From the NCBI RefSeq assembly GCF_006170445.1, contig NZ_VCNA01000005.1:62001-126000 (forward strand): 64,000 nucleotides of DNA, in the 5' to 3' direction. This document shows, piece by piece, positions 19,491 through 29,055 of this stretch. Source of the stretch: Brevibacillus dissolubilis (GTDB lineage: Bacteria > Bacillota > Bacilli > Brevibacillales > Brevibacillaceae). The position numbers and the translations under genes are program-made. The stretch's first letter is position 1. Every line of letters begins with the position of its first letter. The notes beneath the pieces are model-generated. The model was given only the letters and a program-made list of their open reading frames with translations. It had not been told where the DNA came from and made no database searches.

Positions 19491-20315
19491 ATGACTGCCA
19501 TGGCTTTGTCTGACATCATCAACCTATCTGATCAATCCAGCCTGTCATCTCTGTTAATTATGGCGGGATTATTTCTGTACGGTCTGATTTTTGGCTCCTT
19601 CTTCAACGTCGTGGGTCTGCGTATCCCACTGCGGCAATCTATCATTCACCCGCCGTCGCATTGTCCAAAGTGCCAGAGACGGCTGCCTTGGTATGATTTG
19701 CTTCCTGTTATTTCCTATTTATATAGGAAGGGACGCTGTGGTTCGTGTCAGACGGTTATCTCAGCGATCTATCCGTTGGTTGAGCTGATGACAGGTATTT
19801 TGTTCGCCTGCACCTATGCGGTGTACGGCTGGTCAGCAGAGACTGTCTTGGGTCTGTTGTTTGTGTCCCTGCTGGTTATCATTACAGTGAGTGACATCGG
19901 GTATCAGCTCATCCCAGACCGTGTATTGCTTCCCTTCTTCGTGCTGTTTCTCGTCCTGCGCTTTTGGATTCATCCGTATCCCTACTGGGTTCATCTGATT
20001 GGCATGGTGGCAGGCTTCACTCTGTTTTTGCTGCTGGCGTGGGTCTCGCGGGGCGGGATGGGCGGGGGAGATATTAAGCTGGTCGCGGTGATTGGCTTAT
20101 TTTTGGCTCCACCGTTGTTGATCACAGCTATCTTTTTGTCCAGCCTGATCGGGGTCAGCGGAGGTCTGACCTACCTGCTCTTCAAAGGAAAAGGAATTCG
20201 GACAGGCATCCCCTTTGGCCCTTTTCTGGCGCTGGGTTCGCTGATCGCTTATTTCTTCGGTGAGGGGATGTTGGAATGGTATTTTGGGGTGAGCTTCCCT
20301 GCCATCTTCTCCTAG
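19491..20315 (+). CDS. pilD: Prepilin peptidase / N-methyltransferase (PilD/ComC)
   Basis: Membrane aspartyl protease that cleaves the pilin leaders encoded in this locus and methylates the new N-terminus. The 274-residue product has the zinc-type cysteine pairs CPKC (58-61) and CGSC (83-86) of the methyltransferase domain. The catalytic aspartates are D135 in SDIGYQLIPD and D194 in GMGGGDIK. About seven to eight hydrophobic helices are present. A GTG at 19488 is also possible, but ATG 19491 gives better spacing from AGGAGG. Confidence 0.94.
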   Translation: MTAMALSDIINLSDQSSLSSLLIMAGLFLYGLIFGSFFNVVGLRIPLRQSIIHPPSHCPKCQRRLPWYDLLPVISYLYRKGRCGSCQTVISAIYPLVELMTGILFACTYAVYGWSAETVLGLLFVSLLVIITVSDIGYQLIPDRVLLPFFVLFLVLRFWIHPYPYWVHLIGMVAGFTLFLLLAWVSRGGMGGGDIKLVAVIGLFLAPPLLITAIFLSSLIGVSGGLTYLLFKGKGIRTGIPFGPFLALGSLIAYFFGEGMLEWYFGVSFPAIFS

Positions 20316-20392
20316 GGGGCGTTTACCAGAGGGTTTAGGAATCGGTATGTCGAAACGGGTATCAACGGGATTACAAGAAAGGACCGAGACAG

Positions 20393-21436
20393 ATGAGACT
20401 ATCCTTGCCTTTTATGAAAAAAAAGCACCGGCTTGGGGCCACGATTGAAGATACGGGCATCCGTCTGGTCGAAGCACGCAAGCAAGGCTCCCGGTATGTC
20501 TTGGAGCAGACGGTCTTTATCCCATTTCCTCAAGGGAGTGTCAGCGGCGGCAAGATCATCAACAAAGAGGCCGTAGAGCTGGCTATCGCTCTGGCCAAAA
20601 AAGATCTGAACCTCAAAAGCAGGCAGGTGAACCTCGCTGTGCCGAGTTCTTTTGTCGTGGTACGCAGGCATGCGCTTCCACCCCTGCTGGCAAAGGATGC
20701 ACGGGCCCTGATCGAGATTGAGCTGGACACGACGATCCATCTGCCATTTACGCGGCCTTATTTTGATATTCACAAGTTAGAAACGGGTGCAGCCATGACC
20801 CCCGCTCAAGCTCCGACGACGGAGGGAGAAGCAGAGGCAGCTGCCACCAGTCAAGACGAATACCTGATCGTCGCCGCACCGGGTGATGTGATCGATCAGT
20901 ATGTGGAGCTGTTGCGCCTGCTGGATCTGAAGGTGGTGGCGGCTGATATCGAACCACTTGCTTTGTATCGATTGTTGGATTTGACAGACAAGCCCATGGC
21001 ACAGGATATCATGTTCGTCCAACTGGAGCCGGGCTTTGCCAATGTCAGCATGTTTTCGCGGGATACCCCAGAGTTTTTGCGCAACATTCCGCTTGATCTG
21101 AATACGTATGCGCCAGATATCAGTTCTAGTGCCGACCTGTATGAGGCACTGGACGACGAGTATGTATTTCAGGCGTTTACCGCTGATCTGGTTCGCGAGC
21201 TGGAGCGGGTAATCAATTTCTATCAATTTACGTATAAAAACGATGGGACACGCATCAAAGCCATCTACCTGACTGGTGATTTTCCGTTTTTGGACAACAT
21301 CCTTCAGCATCTGCGTGAGAGGATCAACAACGCAGAGCTGATGTTGTTTCCGACACAATCTTTGAGACACGCCTACCTCGAATCGACCGATTTGCAGGCG
21401 TACACGGTGGCGGCCGGTCTCTCGCTGAGGGGGTAA
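20393..21436 (+). CDS. pilM: Type IV pilus assembly protein PilM
   Basis: Actin-like cytoplasmic ATPase of the pilus alignment complex that binds the N-terminus of PilN. The 347-residue product shows the PilM pattern LGATIEDTGIRLVEARKQG near the N-terminus, VNLAVPSSFVVVRRHALPP near 80 and AGLSLRG at the end. A Pro/Ala/Glu/Thr-rich insert near residues 135-150 is not part of the core fold. It starts the pilMNO group, eight bases before pilN. Confidence 0.9.
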   Translation: MRLSLPFMKKKHRLGATIEDTGIRLVEARKQGSRYVLEQTVFIPFPQGSVSGGKIINKEAVELAIALAKKDLNLKSRQVNLAVPSSFVVVRRHALPPLLAKDARALIEIELDTTIHLPFTRPYFDIHKLETGAAMTPAQAPTTEGEAEAAATSQDEYLIVAAPGDVIDQYVELLRLLDLKVVAADIEPLALYRLLDLTDKPMAQDIMFVQLEPGFANVSMFSRDTPEFLRNIPLDLNTYAPDISSSADLYEALDDEYVFQAFTADLVRELERVINFYQFTYKNDGTRIKAIYLTGDFPFLDNILQHLRERINNAELMLFPTQSLRHAYLESTDLQAYTVAAGLSLRG

Positions 21437-21443
21437 ATCTTCC

Positions 21444-22121
21444 ATGATCGATATCAACCTACTCCCGCGCAAAAAGAGGAGCGTCGGCAGCCGTACCTTT
21501 TGGATCATCGCGCTTGGCAGTGTCTGGCTTGGCTTCGCTGGCTTCACCGGACTGAGCTATTACCAGGAGTCCGATAGCCTGACACTACTGGAGACACAGA
21601 CGAAGCAAAAAGAACAGCTGCTCCAAGCCCTCTCCGAAAACCCGGTTCAAGAGGATGAAGGTACGCTGGTTGATCAATATACCGTGGTCTCCAAGGGGCT
21701 GCACGAGCTATTCTATCCGATGCCATTGCTCCTCGACGTGCTCTCTCACAATCTGCCCAAGGAAGGCAAAATCAGAGGCATCTCGTACGAACTGAACGGT
21801 CGGGTACAGGTGAGAGGGGAGTTTGAGCAGTATTCCGATGTGGCGGCTTATCTGTACAATCTGGAGAATTCGCCATATGTGATGAAGGCACGGGTCAAAC
21901 AGATTGTCGCAGTGAAGCCGAAGGTAGTGGGTGAAGGCGGTGTCACTGTGACGCTTCCTGCGGGGAGTGCAAGTACGCCAACATCGGCTGCCACGACTTC
22001 TCCGTCAGCCACCGCCCCAGCCCCAGCGAAATCCACTATAGGCAGCAAGCTCCTGCCGCGCCAGCAAGCCGAGTTCGAGCTGTTTCTCAACACGATCAAT
22101 GGAACGGCCGCCAAGCCATAG
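21444..22121 (+). CDS. pilN: Type IV pilus assembly protein PilN
   Basis: Bitopic inner-membrane protein linking PilM to PilO. It begins with the diagnostic MIDINLLPRKKR, the segment that binds PilM, followed by one membrane helix (about residues 18-38) and a coiled region. The 225-residue product ends in an Ala/Thr/Ser/Pro-rich tail. It is spaced seven bases after pilM and fifteen before pilO. Confidence 0.9.
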   Translation: MIDINLLPRKKRSVGSRTFWIIALGSVWLGFAGFTGLSYYQESDSLTLLETQTKQKEQLLQALSENPVQEDEGTLVDQYTVVSKGLHELFYPMPLLLDVLSHNLPKEGKIRGISYELNGRVQVRGEFEQYSDVAAYLYNLENSPYVMKARVKQIVAVKPKVVGEGGVTVTLPAGSASTPTSAATTSPSATAPAPAKSTIGSKLLPRQQAEFELFLNTINGTAAKP

Positions 22122-22136
22122 CAGAGGAGGGTACCT

Positions 22137-23045
22137 ATGAGGCAAAAAGAACGACCATATCTCCTGCTCATTTATGTCTTGCTCTTCGTGCTGGTGGCGG
22201 TATTCTATCTACTCTATTACCTGCCGCTCTCCGAAAAGCGGGAGCAAGCCGAATACCGTCTGGCTCAGCTGACGACAGCGATTGACCGTGCGGAGCAGAA
22301 GCGTGTCAGCAAACCGACAGAGTCCTCTGAGGCGCAGCTGGCGAAGCTGTCCGAAGCATTGCCGGTCAAGCCGTATACCCATCAGCTGATTTTGGATTTG
22401 GACAAGCTCAAGACCTTGAGCGCTGTATCGCTTGAGAATGTCACGTTTGACGAAGAGAAAAAGCAGTCGCTTCGCGCTTTTGTCGAGGAGCTGCAACTTA
22501 GCAGAAAAGAAGCGGGGATCGGGCAAAAGGAAGATGCGGGGGAACCATCGGAAGCAACCACGGGCAATCAGCCTGCTGCCGACCAGTCTGCGAGCCAGTC
22601 TTCATCAGACACCCAAGACCTTGCCGCCAAACTGGCCGCACTGCCCGACACACAGCTTACCAGCATCGGGATGACCCTGCGCCTGCGCGGGGACTATCAG
22701 CAACTCTATCAATTCATCACAGAGGTTCAGGAGCTATCCCGTTACCTGCGTGTGGATCAGATTATTTTTGACAGCTCGGATGATACGGATGGCAACGGTA
22801 ACACCACCGCACAGACCGCCGTCCAGCCGGCCACGGCACAACCGACTGCTACTGCCACGAGTCAGCCGACAGTCACAGAGGCCACCACAGGGACGCCACA
22901 AGCATCCGGCGCACAACTTACCGTCACACTCAAGCTGACCAGCTACTATGTGCCACAGTACGCGACCCTGATCAAAAAACTGCCGCCTATCCTGCTGGAG
23001 AAACCATCCAACAAACAGAATCCTACTGAATTTGGCAATTCATAG
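22137..23045 (+). CDS. pilO: PilO-like pilus assembly protein
   Basis: 302-residue bitopic membrane protein in the pilO position. One helix (LLLIYVLLFVLVAVFYLLYYL, about residues 10-30) is followed by a coiled coil (EKREQAEYRLAQLTTAIDRAEQ) and a ferredoxin-like periplasmic-type domain. Two low-complexity inserts rich in Ser, Gln, Thr and Pro (about 135-160 and 220-260) lengthen it beyond typical PilO. The assignment rests on topology and gene order more than on sequence motifs. Confidence 0.8.
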   Translation: MRQKERPYLLLIYVLLFVLVAVFYLLYYLPLSEKREQAEYRLAQLTTAIDRAEQKRVSKPTESSEAQLAKLSEALPVKPYTHQLILDLDKLKTLSAVSLENVTFDEEKKQSLRAFVEELQLSRKEAGIGQKEDAGEPSEATTGNQPAADQSASQSSSDTQDLAAKLAALPDTQLTSIGMTLRLRGDYQQLYQFITEVQELSRYLRVDQIIFDSSDDTDGNGNTTAQTAVQPATAQPTATATSQPTVTEATTGTPQASGAQLTVTLKLTSYYVPQYATLIKKLPPILLEKPSNKQNPTEFGNS

Positions 23046-23111
23046 TCATAACCTTCTCGTTTCTACGTAGACTACTAGTAATAGAGTTGCGAGAGCGAGG
23101 AGGTTATTTAC

Positions 23112-24578
23112 GTGGAGGCGAATAGAAACAACCGGATTTCTATCAAATTGAACCCACAAGCACCACAGGCCCCGAAAGAGGCAAAACCCAAAAAAGAACA
23201 GCCATCCATCAAGAAAAGGGAAGAGGCCCACTCCGACTATCTTTTTATTGAGACCCAGCCCGATGAGACGATCGAGGAGAGCGGGAGCACGACACCACAA
23301 GTTACAGAGGATCCGTTCCTGATTCAACCAGACACGACCACAGCAGCAGATGAGGAGAACGACCTGACCGGTGAAAGCGAAGCGATGGAGCGGCTCAACC
23401 AGCTTCGTGGGCAATTACAGACAGAGCGGACGAGCGCCCCTTCGACCAGAGACTACATAGCGACCCGAGATCCCATGGTCAATGCTGAGCGTGAGCACGG
23501 CCGCGAATCCCTCTATGAAGACAAGACAGAAACGGAATCACACTATCTGCTCTATGACCTGATGGATGAGAGTGAGGATTCAGACCAAAAGCATGGACTC
23601 GGCTCTATCGTCCACGACTGGTTCCAGCGCTTCACAAGCAACAACAGCACACTATCCCGCAATCCGCTCTTGCGTACGCTCGTTTCGATGTTTGGCGCGG
23701 TGACGCTTGGTCTGATCTTTGGTTTTATTGTCCTGACCGTGTTCATGCAGGAAAACAGTGCGCCCAAGTCACAGGAAGTGGCTGCTGTGACCGCTCCGGC
23801 TGACGGACAACCCGCAGGAGACGCAGCAGTTGCCACCGAACCTGCCCCCGGTCAGCCTGCCGATCCTAACATCTCAGAGACAGGCGGGGCAGGGGAGGGT
23901 GAGCGGGTGCCTGTCGCCGTCGAGCTTCCCGAGCAGAGCTTTTTCATGGTGCAAGCCGGGGTGTTCAGTGACGGCGAAGCAGCCCAGACCGCCATCCAGC
24001 CGCTCGATTCCCAAGGCTTCCCGCATTTTATGTATGAGATGACCGACGGCAAAAAGCATCTGTTCATCGCCGCCGCCTCCTCCCGCGATCAGATCCTTGG
24101 TATGGCTTCCTTTTACAAAGAAAAGCAGATGGAAGTGTTTGTAAAAGAAGTGAAGATGGCCGCAGAACGCACCAATCTTGAGCTGACCCAAGCCCCGACC
24201 CTCAACGTCGGCACCGCTGCCAACCAAGGCCCGCTCTATGAATTTTTTCAAAGCGGTGCCAATCTGTCCAAAGAGCTAACCACCTGGTCGAGCCAAGTGA
24301 TCAACAATCCAGCTGAGACCAAAGCGATGCCCAAGGAGCAGCTGGACAAACTCACCTCCCTGCACCGTCAATTCCTGGAGCAGAGCCGTCTGATCCAGCC
24401 GCTTTTGCCAAAGGAAGCCCAGCCTCACGCCACCGAGATGATCAACTCCCTGAACAAAGCGGTTACCACCGTCAAGGAGCTCAAAAGCAACAACGCCGTC
24501 TCCTATGCATGGCAGGTGCAGAAAGGTATATTAACCTACCTTGAACATTATGCTGCGTGGGTAAAACCAACCGCGTAA
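23112..24578 (+). CDS. SPOR-domain membrane protein at the end of the pilus operon
   Basis: 488-residue protein with a GTG start at 23112, following GAGGAGG. The N-terminal 190 residues are hydrophilic and charged. One membrane helix (LVSMFGAVTLGLIFGFIVLTVFM, near 200) is followed by a Pro/Ala linker. A SPOR domain lies near 275-350 (SFFMVQAGVFSDGEAAQTAI and HLFIAAASSRDQILGMASFY). A helical C-terminal domain completes it. SPOR domains bind denuded glycan strands at septa, so this may tie the pilus machine to peptidoglycan. That link is inferred from position. Confidence 0.82.
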   Translation: MEANRNNRISIKLNPQAPQAPKEAKPKKEQPSIKKREEAHSDYLFIETQPDETIEESGSTTPQVTEDPFLIQPDTTTAADEENDLTGESEAMERLNQLRGQLQTERTSAPSTRDYIATRDPMVNAEREHGRESLYEDKTETESHYLLYDLMDESEDSDQKHGLGSIVHDWFQRFTSNNSTLSRNPLLRTLVSMFGAVTLGLIFGFIVLTVFMQENSAPKSQEVAAVTAPADGQPAGDAAVATEPAPGQPADPNISETGGAGEGERVPVAVELPEQSFFMVQAGVFSDGEAAQTAIQPLDSQGFPHFMYEMTDGKKHLFIAAASSRDQILGMASFYKEKQMEVFVKEVKMAAERTNLELTQAPTLNVGTAANQGPLYEFFQSGANLSKELTTWSSQVINNPAETKAMPKEQLDKLTSLHRQFLEQSRLIQPLLPKEAQPHATEMINSLNKAVTTVKELKSNNAVSYAWQVQKGILTYLEHYAAWVKPTA

Positions 24579-24585
24579 ACCGATT

Positions 24586-24628
24586 CCCTTGTGCAAGCTT
24601 TCTTGCACAGGGGTCTGTCTTTTTGTAG
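24586..24628 (+). terminator. Intrinsic terminator at the end of the pilus operon
   Basis: Stem CCTTGTGCAA/TTGCACAGG with a short loop, followed after a few bases by a run of five T. It closes the plus-strand pilus run. Confidence 0.72.
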
Positions 24629-24689
24629 GATAGATTTACAAAGTTGTTTCAGATATTGTAGATACCTCCCACGTTTGTTACACTTACAT

Positions 24690-24719
24690 TTGGTTAAAAA
24701 ATGATTGCTCTGATATAAA
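24690..24719 (+). promoter_or_regulatory. Candidate extended -10 promoter upstream of the DUF4321 gene
   Basis: TTGGTT at 24690, an 18-base spacer and TATAAA at 24714-24719 preceded by TGA, giving an extended -10. It lies 30 bases upstream of the ATG at 24749 and probably drives the DUF4321-maf-radC-mre run. Confidence 0.5.
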
Positions 24720-24748
24720 ACGATCTGGTAAGCAGAAGGAAGAGGAGA

Positions 24749-24991
24749 ATGACGGGGAGAGAAATACTGATTTTGGTGGCTATTTTGATCACCGGCGCGC
24801 TGTTTGGGAGTATTCTGGGCACGATCTTGAGTCCGTGGATGCCGTTTCTAGGCATTTCCAAGACGGTATCGTGGAATCCCTCAGCGGATTTGGATATTTT
24901 GAAGTATGATTTGCATTTTCAGGTAAAACTAAATCTAGCCAGCATTGGGGGATTAGCCCTCGCAGTTTGGATTCACCGTAAAATCAGATAG
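24749..24991 (+). CDS. DUF4321 small membrane protein
   Basis: 80-residue protein with an N-terminal helix (ILILVAILITGALFGSILGTIL) and a C-terminal hydrophobic segment (LASIGGLALAVWIH). The pattern GREILILVAILITGALFGSILG fits the DUF4321 family, which is commonly found beside maf, radC and mreB in spore-formers. Function is unknown. It lies 14 bases upstream of maf. Confidence 0.82.
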   Translation: MTGREILILVAILITGALFGSILGTILSPWMPFLGISKTVSWNPSADLDILKYDLHFQVKLNLASIGGLALAVWIHRKIR

Positions 24992-25005
24992 GGTGGGGAG
25001 TAGTT

Positions 25006-25590
25006 ATGAACGCAACCGTTCCAATCATTTTGGCCTCTTCTTCCCCTCGGCGCAGAGAGCTTTTGCATAATCTGGGTCTCGAATTCACGGTTCAATCAAG
25101 TGACGTGGATGAGACGACAGCGCCGGGACTTAGTCCGCAGGAGATTGTCGAGTCTCTGTCCATCCGCAAAGCCCAGGCGACTGCAGTCGGAGTGGATACA
25201 GGGCTTGTGATCGGCTCAGATACAATCGTTGTGCTAGATCAGAAGGTGTTAGGCAAGCCCGCAGATGAGGATGACGCCTTTGGCATGCTTTCATCTTTGC
25301 AGGGCCGTGAGCATACCGTTTACAGTGGAGTGGCGATTGTGGATGCCGCCACAGGCAAGAGCGAGGTGTCCCATTCGTCGACCAAGGTGAAGATCAGGGC
25401 GATGACAGATGCCGAGATCCGCTCCTACATCGCAACCAAGGAACCGATGGATAAAGCAGGCTCCTATGCGATACAGGGGTTTGGTGCGACCATCGTTGAG
25501 GGGATCGTGGGCGATTATTTCACGGTCGTCGGTCTGCCTCTCGGTTTAACGGCACAGCTATTATCCCGTTTTGGCATCACTCTTTTTTAG
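25006..25590 (+). CDS. maf: Maf-family nucleoside triphosphate pyrophosphatase
   Basis: Cytoplasmic house-cleaning enzyme hydrolysing dTTP/UTP or modified nucleotides to monophosphates. The 194-residue product has the N-terminal signature LASSSPRRRELL, the SDVDET segment, and SDTIVVLDQKVLGKP near 67-81. YSGVAIVDAATG and IQGFGATIVEGIVGDYFTVVGLP complete the family pattern. It sits in the conserved maf-radC-mreBCD order. Confidence 0.94.
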   Translation: MNATVPIILASSSPRRRELLHNLGLEFTVQSSDVDETTAPGLSPQEIVESLSIRKAQATAVGVDTGLVIGSDTIVVLDQKVLGKPADEDDAFGMLSSLQGREHTVYSGVAIVDAATGKSEVSHSSTKVKIRAMTDAEIRSYIATKEPMDKAGSYAIQGFGATIVEGIVGDYFTVVGLPLGLTAQLLSRFGITLF

Positions 25591-25660
25591 ACAGGTGGGT
25601 TTCTTCTAAGGTTTGCTTCTCCGTCCACCTATATTGGAGATCCGGCAGGAGGCGAACCAC

Positions 25661-26365
25661 ATGCAGTTGGAGACAATTTCCTGTAACAAAACGTCGAAAA
25701 AAAACGTCCCTTTATATGAGCGTCCGCGAGAGCGGCTTCTCCGGCAGGGAGCGGAACCGCTGCTTGATGCGGAACTCTTGGCGATTTTGCTTCGGACGGG
25801 CTTGGAAAATGAATCATCCTTTGATCTAGCACAGCGCTTGCTCGCCTCTTTTGGCGACCTGCGAAATTTGTCGCAAGCCACGCACGAGGAACTGACACAG
25901 GTAAAAGGAATCGGACCAGTCAAAGCGATTGAGCTGCATGCCGCTTTTGAACTGGGGAGAAGGCTTGTCAAGCACAGCCGCAAAGAGCGTCCGGTCATCC
26001 GTCTGCCCCGTGATGTGGCTGACTTGATGGCGCCTGATCTGGCCCATCTGACACAGGAGCATTTTGTCTGCCTGTTTCTCAACACCAAAAATCAAGTGAT
26101 CGGCAAACAAACCATTTTTGTCGGCAGCCTGGATGCCTCCATCGTGCATCCACGCGAAGTATTCAAAGAAGCCATCAAACGCAGCAGTGCTTCTATCATT
26201 TGCTTACATAACCACCCGAGCGGAGACCCTGCGCCCAGCCGCGAAGACGTAGCTGTAACCAAAACGTTGTATGAGGTTGGCGAACTGATCGGGATTTCCT
26301 TATTGGATCATGTGATCATCGGTGATGGTCGCTATGTGAGTTTAAAAGAGCAAGGATACTTATAA
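25661..26365 (+). CDS. radC: RadC family protein (JAMM/MPN domain)
   Basis: 234-residue DNA-associated protein of the RadC family. An N-terminal helix-hairpin-helix segment (VKGIGPVKAIELHAAFELGR) precedes an MPN domain with the JAMM-type metal motif HNHPSGDPAPS near residue 185. The ATG at 25661 lies seven bases after AGGAGG. A longer frame from TTG at 25613 has no such site and is rejected. The biochemical role of RadC is not settled despite its name. Confidence 0.92.
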   Translation: MQLETISCNKTSKKNVPLYERPRERLLRQGAEPLLDAELLAILLRTGLENESSFDLAQRLLASFGDLRNLSQATHEELTQVKGIGPVKAIELHAAFELGRRLVKHSRKERPVIRLPRDVADLMAPDLAHLTQEHFVCLFLNTKNQVIGKQTIFVGSLDASIVHPREVFKEAIKRSSASIICLHNHPSGDPAPSREDVAVTKTLYEVGELIGISLLDHVIIGDGRYVSLKEQGYL

Positions 26366-26411
26366 AAAAATCGTACGTTGGAATTGAAGATACGGAAGGA
26401 GATTTCATACT

Positions 26412-27455
26412 ATGTTTGGTGGTTTTTCACGTGACATGGGGATTGACTTAGGCACCGCCAACACGCTTGTCTATGTCAAAGGAAAAGGAATTGTGGTGCG
26501 CGAGCCGTCTGTTGTGGCGATCCGCACTGATACTAATACAATCGAAGCGGTGGGGAACGCTGCGAAAAGCATGATTGGACGTACCCCTGGCAATATCGTG
26601 GCAGTCCGTCCGATGAAAGACGGGGTCATTGCTGACTTCGAGACGACGGCTACCATGATGCGTTACTTTATCCGTCAAGCACAAAAGAACCAAGGTCTGT
26701 TCAGCCGCCGCCCAAGCGTTATGGTCTGTGTGCCGTCCGGTATCACGGCCGTTGAGAAGCGTGCCGTAGAAGACGCGACCAAGCAGGCAGGTGCCAAAGA
26801 AGCATATACCATCGAAGAGCCGTTTGCCGCTGCCATCGGTGCTGACCTGCCTGTATGGGAGCCGACCGGAAGTATGGTCGTCGATATCGGCGGAGGTACC
26901 ACTGAGGTTGCGATCATCTCACTCGGCGGGATTGTTACCAGCCGTTCCATCCGGGTGGCGGGCGATGAGATGGACGAAGCGATTATCCAGTACATCAAGC
27001 GCCGCTATAATCTGATGATCGGGGAACGCACGTCTGAGACGCTCAAGATGGAGATTGGCTCTGCGATGACACCAGAACAGGAAGAGACAGTCGATATCCG
27101 TGGCCGTGACCTTGTGTCAGGTCTGCCTAAGACGATTTCTGTTACTGGAACGGAGATTGCAGAAGCACTCTCCGAGACTGTGATGTCCATCATCGAAGCT
27201 GTGAAGATCACACTGGAGAAGAGCCCTCCTGAGCTTGCCGCAGATATCATGGACCGAGGCATCGTGCTTACAGGCGGTGGTGCACTCCTGCGCAATCTGG
27301 ACAGACTTTTGGCCAAGGAAACCGGTATGCCGGTACACGTCGCGGAAAACGCGCTGGACTGCGTAGCGATCGGGACAGGACGGGCGCTTGAGAACCTCCA
27401 CCTGTTCAAATCCAAGCACGGCATAACTTCCTCGAAATCCAAACGAATCCGATAA
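26412..27455 (+). CDS. mreB: Rod-shape-determining protein MreB
   Basis: Bacterial actin homologue that forms membrane-associated filaments guiding lateral wall synthesis. The 347-residue product shows the phosphate 1 loop [19 protein letters not shown] (residues 8-26), [19 protein letters not shown] (phosphate 2) and [18 protein letters not shown] (adenosine site). It heads the mreB-mreC-mreD-pbp2 run. Its start lies five bases after GGAAGGAG. Confidence 0.97.
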   Translation: MFGGFSRDMGIDLGTANTLVYVKGKGIVVREPSVVAIRTDTNTIEAVGNAAKSMIGRTPGNIVAVRPMKDGVIADFETTATMMRYFIRQAQKNQGLFSRRPSVMVCVPSGITAVEKRAVEDATKQAGAKEAYTIEEPFAAAIGADLPVWEPTGSMVVDIGGGTTEVAIISLGGIVTSRSIRVAGDEMDEAIIQYIKRRYNLMIGERTSETLKMEIGSAMTPEQEETVDIRGRDLVSGLPKTISVTGTEIAEALSETVMSIIEAVKITLEKSPPELAADIMDRGIVLTGGGALLRNLDRLLAKETGMPVHVAENALDCVAIGTGRALENLHLFKSKHGITSSKSKRIR

Positions 27456-27489
27456 GTAAGCAGAGTAGATAAGTAGGTGAAGGAGAGTT

Positions 27490-28485
27490 ATGTCGTTCTT
27501 CGGAAATAAACGACTGATTATCGTCCTTGTCGGGTTGGTCATTCTCATCTCTGTGATGGGGTTCACCGCGCGAGAGCGTGCCAACCTGACATGGCCGGAA
27601 AAGCTATTGAAAGACACCGTCAGCTTGGTGCAGGGCTTTTTTTACCGCCCTGCTCAGGCTTTTTCCGGTTTTTTAGAAGGGGTCAACGATGCGTACAATG
27701 TGTACGAAGAAAACCGCATTCTAAAAGCCAATCTCGATCAGTACGCACAAGTCTCCGCACAGCTCAAGCAGCTGGAGGTGGAGAACCAGAACTTGCGTGC
27801 AGCCCTGCAGACCAAAAACAGCCTGACCGACTATCAGGTGCGCGTCGCTGAAGTGGTCTCCCGCAATGCTGACCAATGGAACGATGTCGTAATTATCGAC
27901 AAGGGTGCCAAGCATGGCATCAAAAAAGACATGGCAGTCTATACAGCCACAGGCTTGATTGGCCGCGTCCAAAGCGTTGCCAACCTGTCGGCTACCGTAG
28001 AGCTGCTCTCCAGCATGGAGCGGCACAACCGCGTATCCGCAATCATTTTGTCTAAGCAGATTGTCAATAACCAGACGACCTATCGTCAGATCAACGGGAT
28101 CGTCGAAGATTATGACCCGCGCGACCGCCTTTTGATCATGCGCAAGATACCGCTCGATCAAAAGTTTGTTCCGGGCGAACAAGTAGTTACTTCAGGGCTT
28201 GGCGGTGTGATTCCGCGCGGCCTGCTGATTGGTCATGTCGTACGCGTGGAGCCGGGTGATTACGGTTTGACGCAGACGGCTTACCTGCAGCCTGCTGCTG
28301 ACTTTACTCAGATCAACCAGGTGTTGGTTGTGGAGCGTAAGTATGTGACCACACCGACCGGGGAACTGGTTCCATCTACCGAACTTAACGAACAGGGGCA
28401 GCTTTTGCCATCTGGTTCTACTGCAAGCACTCAATCCGGCTCTTCCAATCAGACTGCCTCCGCTTTAGCCGGAGGTGGTCAATAG
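27490..28485 (+). CDS. mreC: Rod-shape-determining protein MreC
   Basis: Bitopic membrane protein of the elongasome that activates PBP2-RodA. The 331-residue product has an N-terminal helix (LIIVLVGLVILISVMGFTA), a coiled coil (QYAQVSAQLKQLEVENQNLR, near 80-100) and the beta-barrel domain with VAEVVSRNADQW and ERHNRVSAII. The C-terminal 45 residues are Ser/Gln/Gly-rich. Its stop codon abuts the mreD ATG. Confidence 0.95.
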   Translation: MSFFGNKRLIIVLVGLVILISVMGFTARERANLTWPEKLLKDTVSLVQGFFYRPAQAFSGFLEGVNDAYNVYEENRILKANLDQYAQVSAQLKQLEVENQNLRAALQTKNSLTDYQVRVAEVVSRNADQWNDVVIIDKGAKHGIKKDMAVYTATGLIGRVQSVANLSATVELLSSMERHNRVSAIILSKQIVNNQTTYRQINGIVEDYDPRDRLLIMRKIPLDQKFVPGEQVVTSGLGGVIPRGLLIGHVVRVEPGDYGLTQTAYLQPAADFTQINQVLVVERKYVTTPTGELVPSTELNEQGQLLPSGSTASTQSGSSNQTASALAGGGQ

Positions 28486-29010
28486 ATGTCCCGAGTCGTT
28501 TTAAGCCTGACCTTGCTCTTGTTATTTTTTCTCGAAAGCACTGTCCTGCCGTTCTTTTCGCCAAGCTCGTGGGGTCTGTCATTTCTGACGGTCCCCCGCT
28601 TTGCACTTGTGGGAACGATTTTCGTCGCCCTGTTTATCGGACGGCGCGAGGGTCTGCTCTATGGGATGATTCTCGGATTGCTCCATGATGTGATGTATGG
28701 CAAAGTGATCGGCGTATTTGCCTTGTCGATGATGGTTGCAAGCTACTTCTCCGGCCTTGTTTTTCTTTTGTTCCACCGCAGTATTGCCGTTGTTGCAAGT
28801 ACCGTGATTTTGGTACTGTTTGGTCATGAGTGGCTTTTGTACAGTTTATTCCGCTTGTTTTACACCAGCCCTGTTGATGTACAATGGGTATTGACCAAGA
28901 GGATTTTGCCGAGCGTAGCGTTAAACTTTGTATTTGCCTTACTGGTTTATCTGCCGTTCTCCAAGCTGTGTACAGCGGTCAAAGAAAACAAAGAGACGCA
29001 GGGTGAATAG
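28486..29010 (+). CDS. mreD: Rod-shape-determining protein MreD
   Basis: 174-residue polytopic protein with five to six helices, partner of MreC in the elongasome. Family features include the N-terminal FFLESTVLPFF and the GRREGLLYGMILGLLHDVMYG loop. It starts right at the mreC stop and is followed after 45 bases by the class B PBP gene. Confidence 0.93.
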   Translation: MSRVVLSLTLLLLFFLESTVLPFFSPSSWGLSFLTVPRFALVGTIFVALFIGRREGLLYGMILGLLHDVMYGKVIGVFALSMMVASYFSGLVFLLFHRSIAVVASTVILVLFGHEWLLYSLFRLFYTSPVDVQWVLTKRILPSVALNFVFALLVYLPFSKLCTAVKENKETQGE

Positions 29011-29055
29011 ACACGGCCCCCACTTAAGCGTCCCGACCACAAAGGAGGAGAGAAC

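Noticed and set aside
19262-19522. 86-residue minus-strand frame in the pilA-pilD gap
   Set aside because: No ribosome binding site and no recognisable sequence; it runs into the pilD start.
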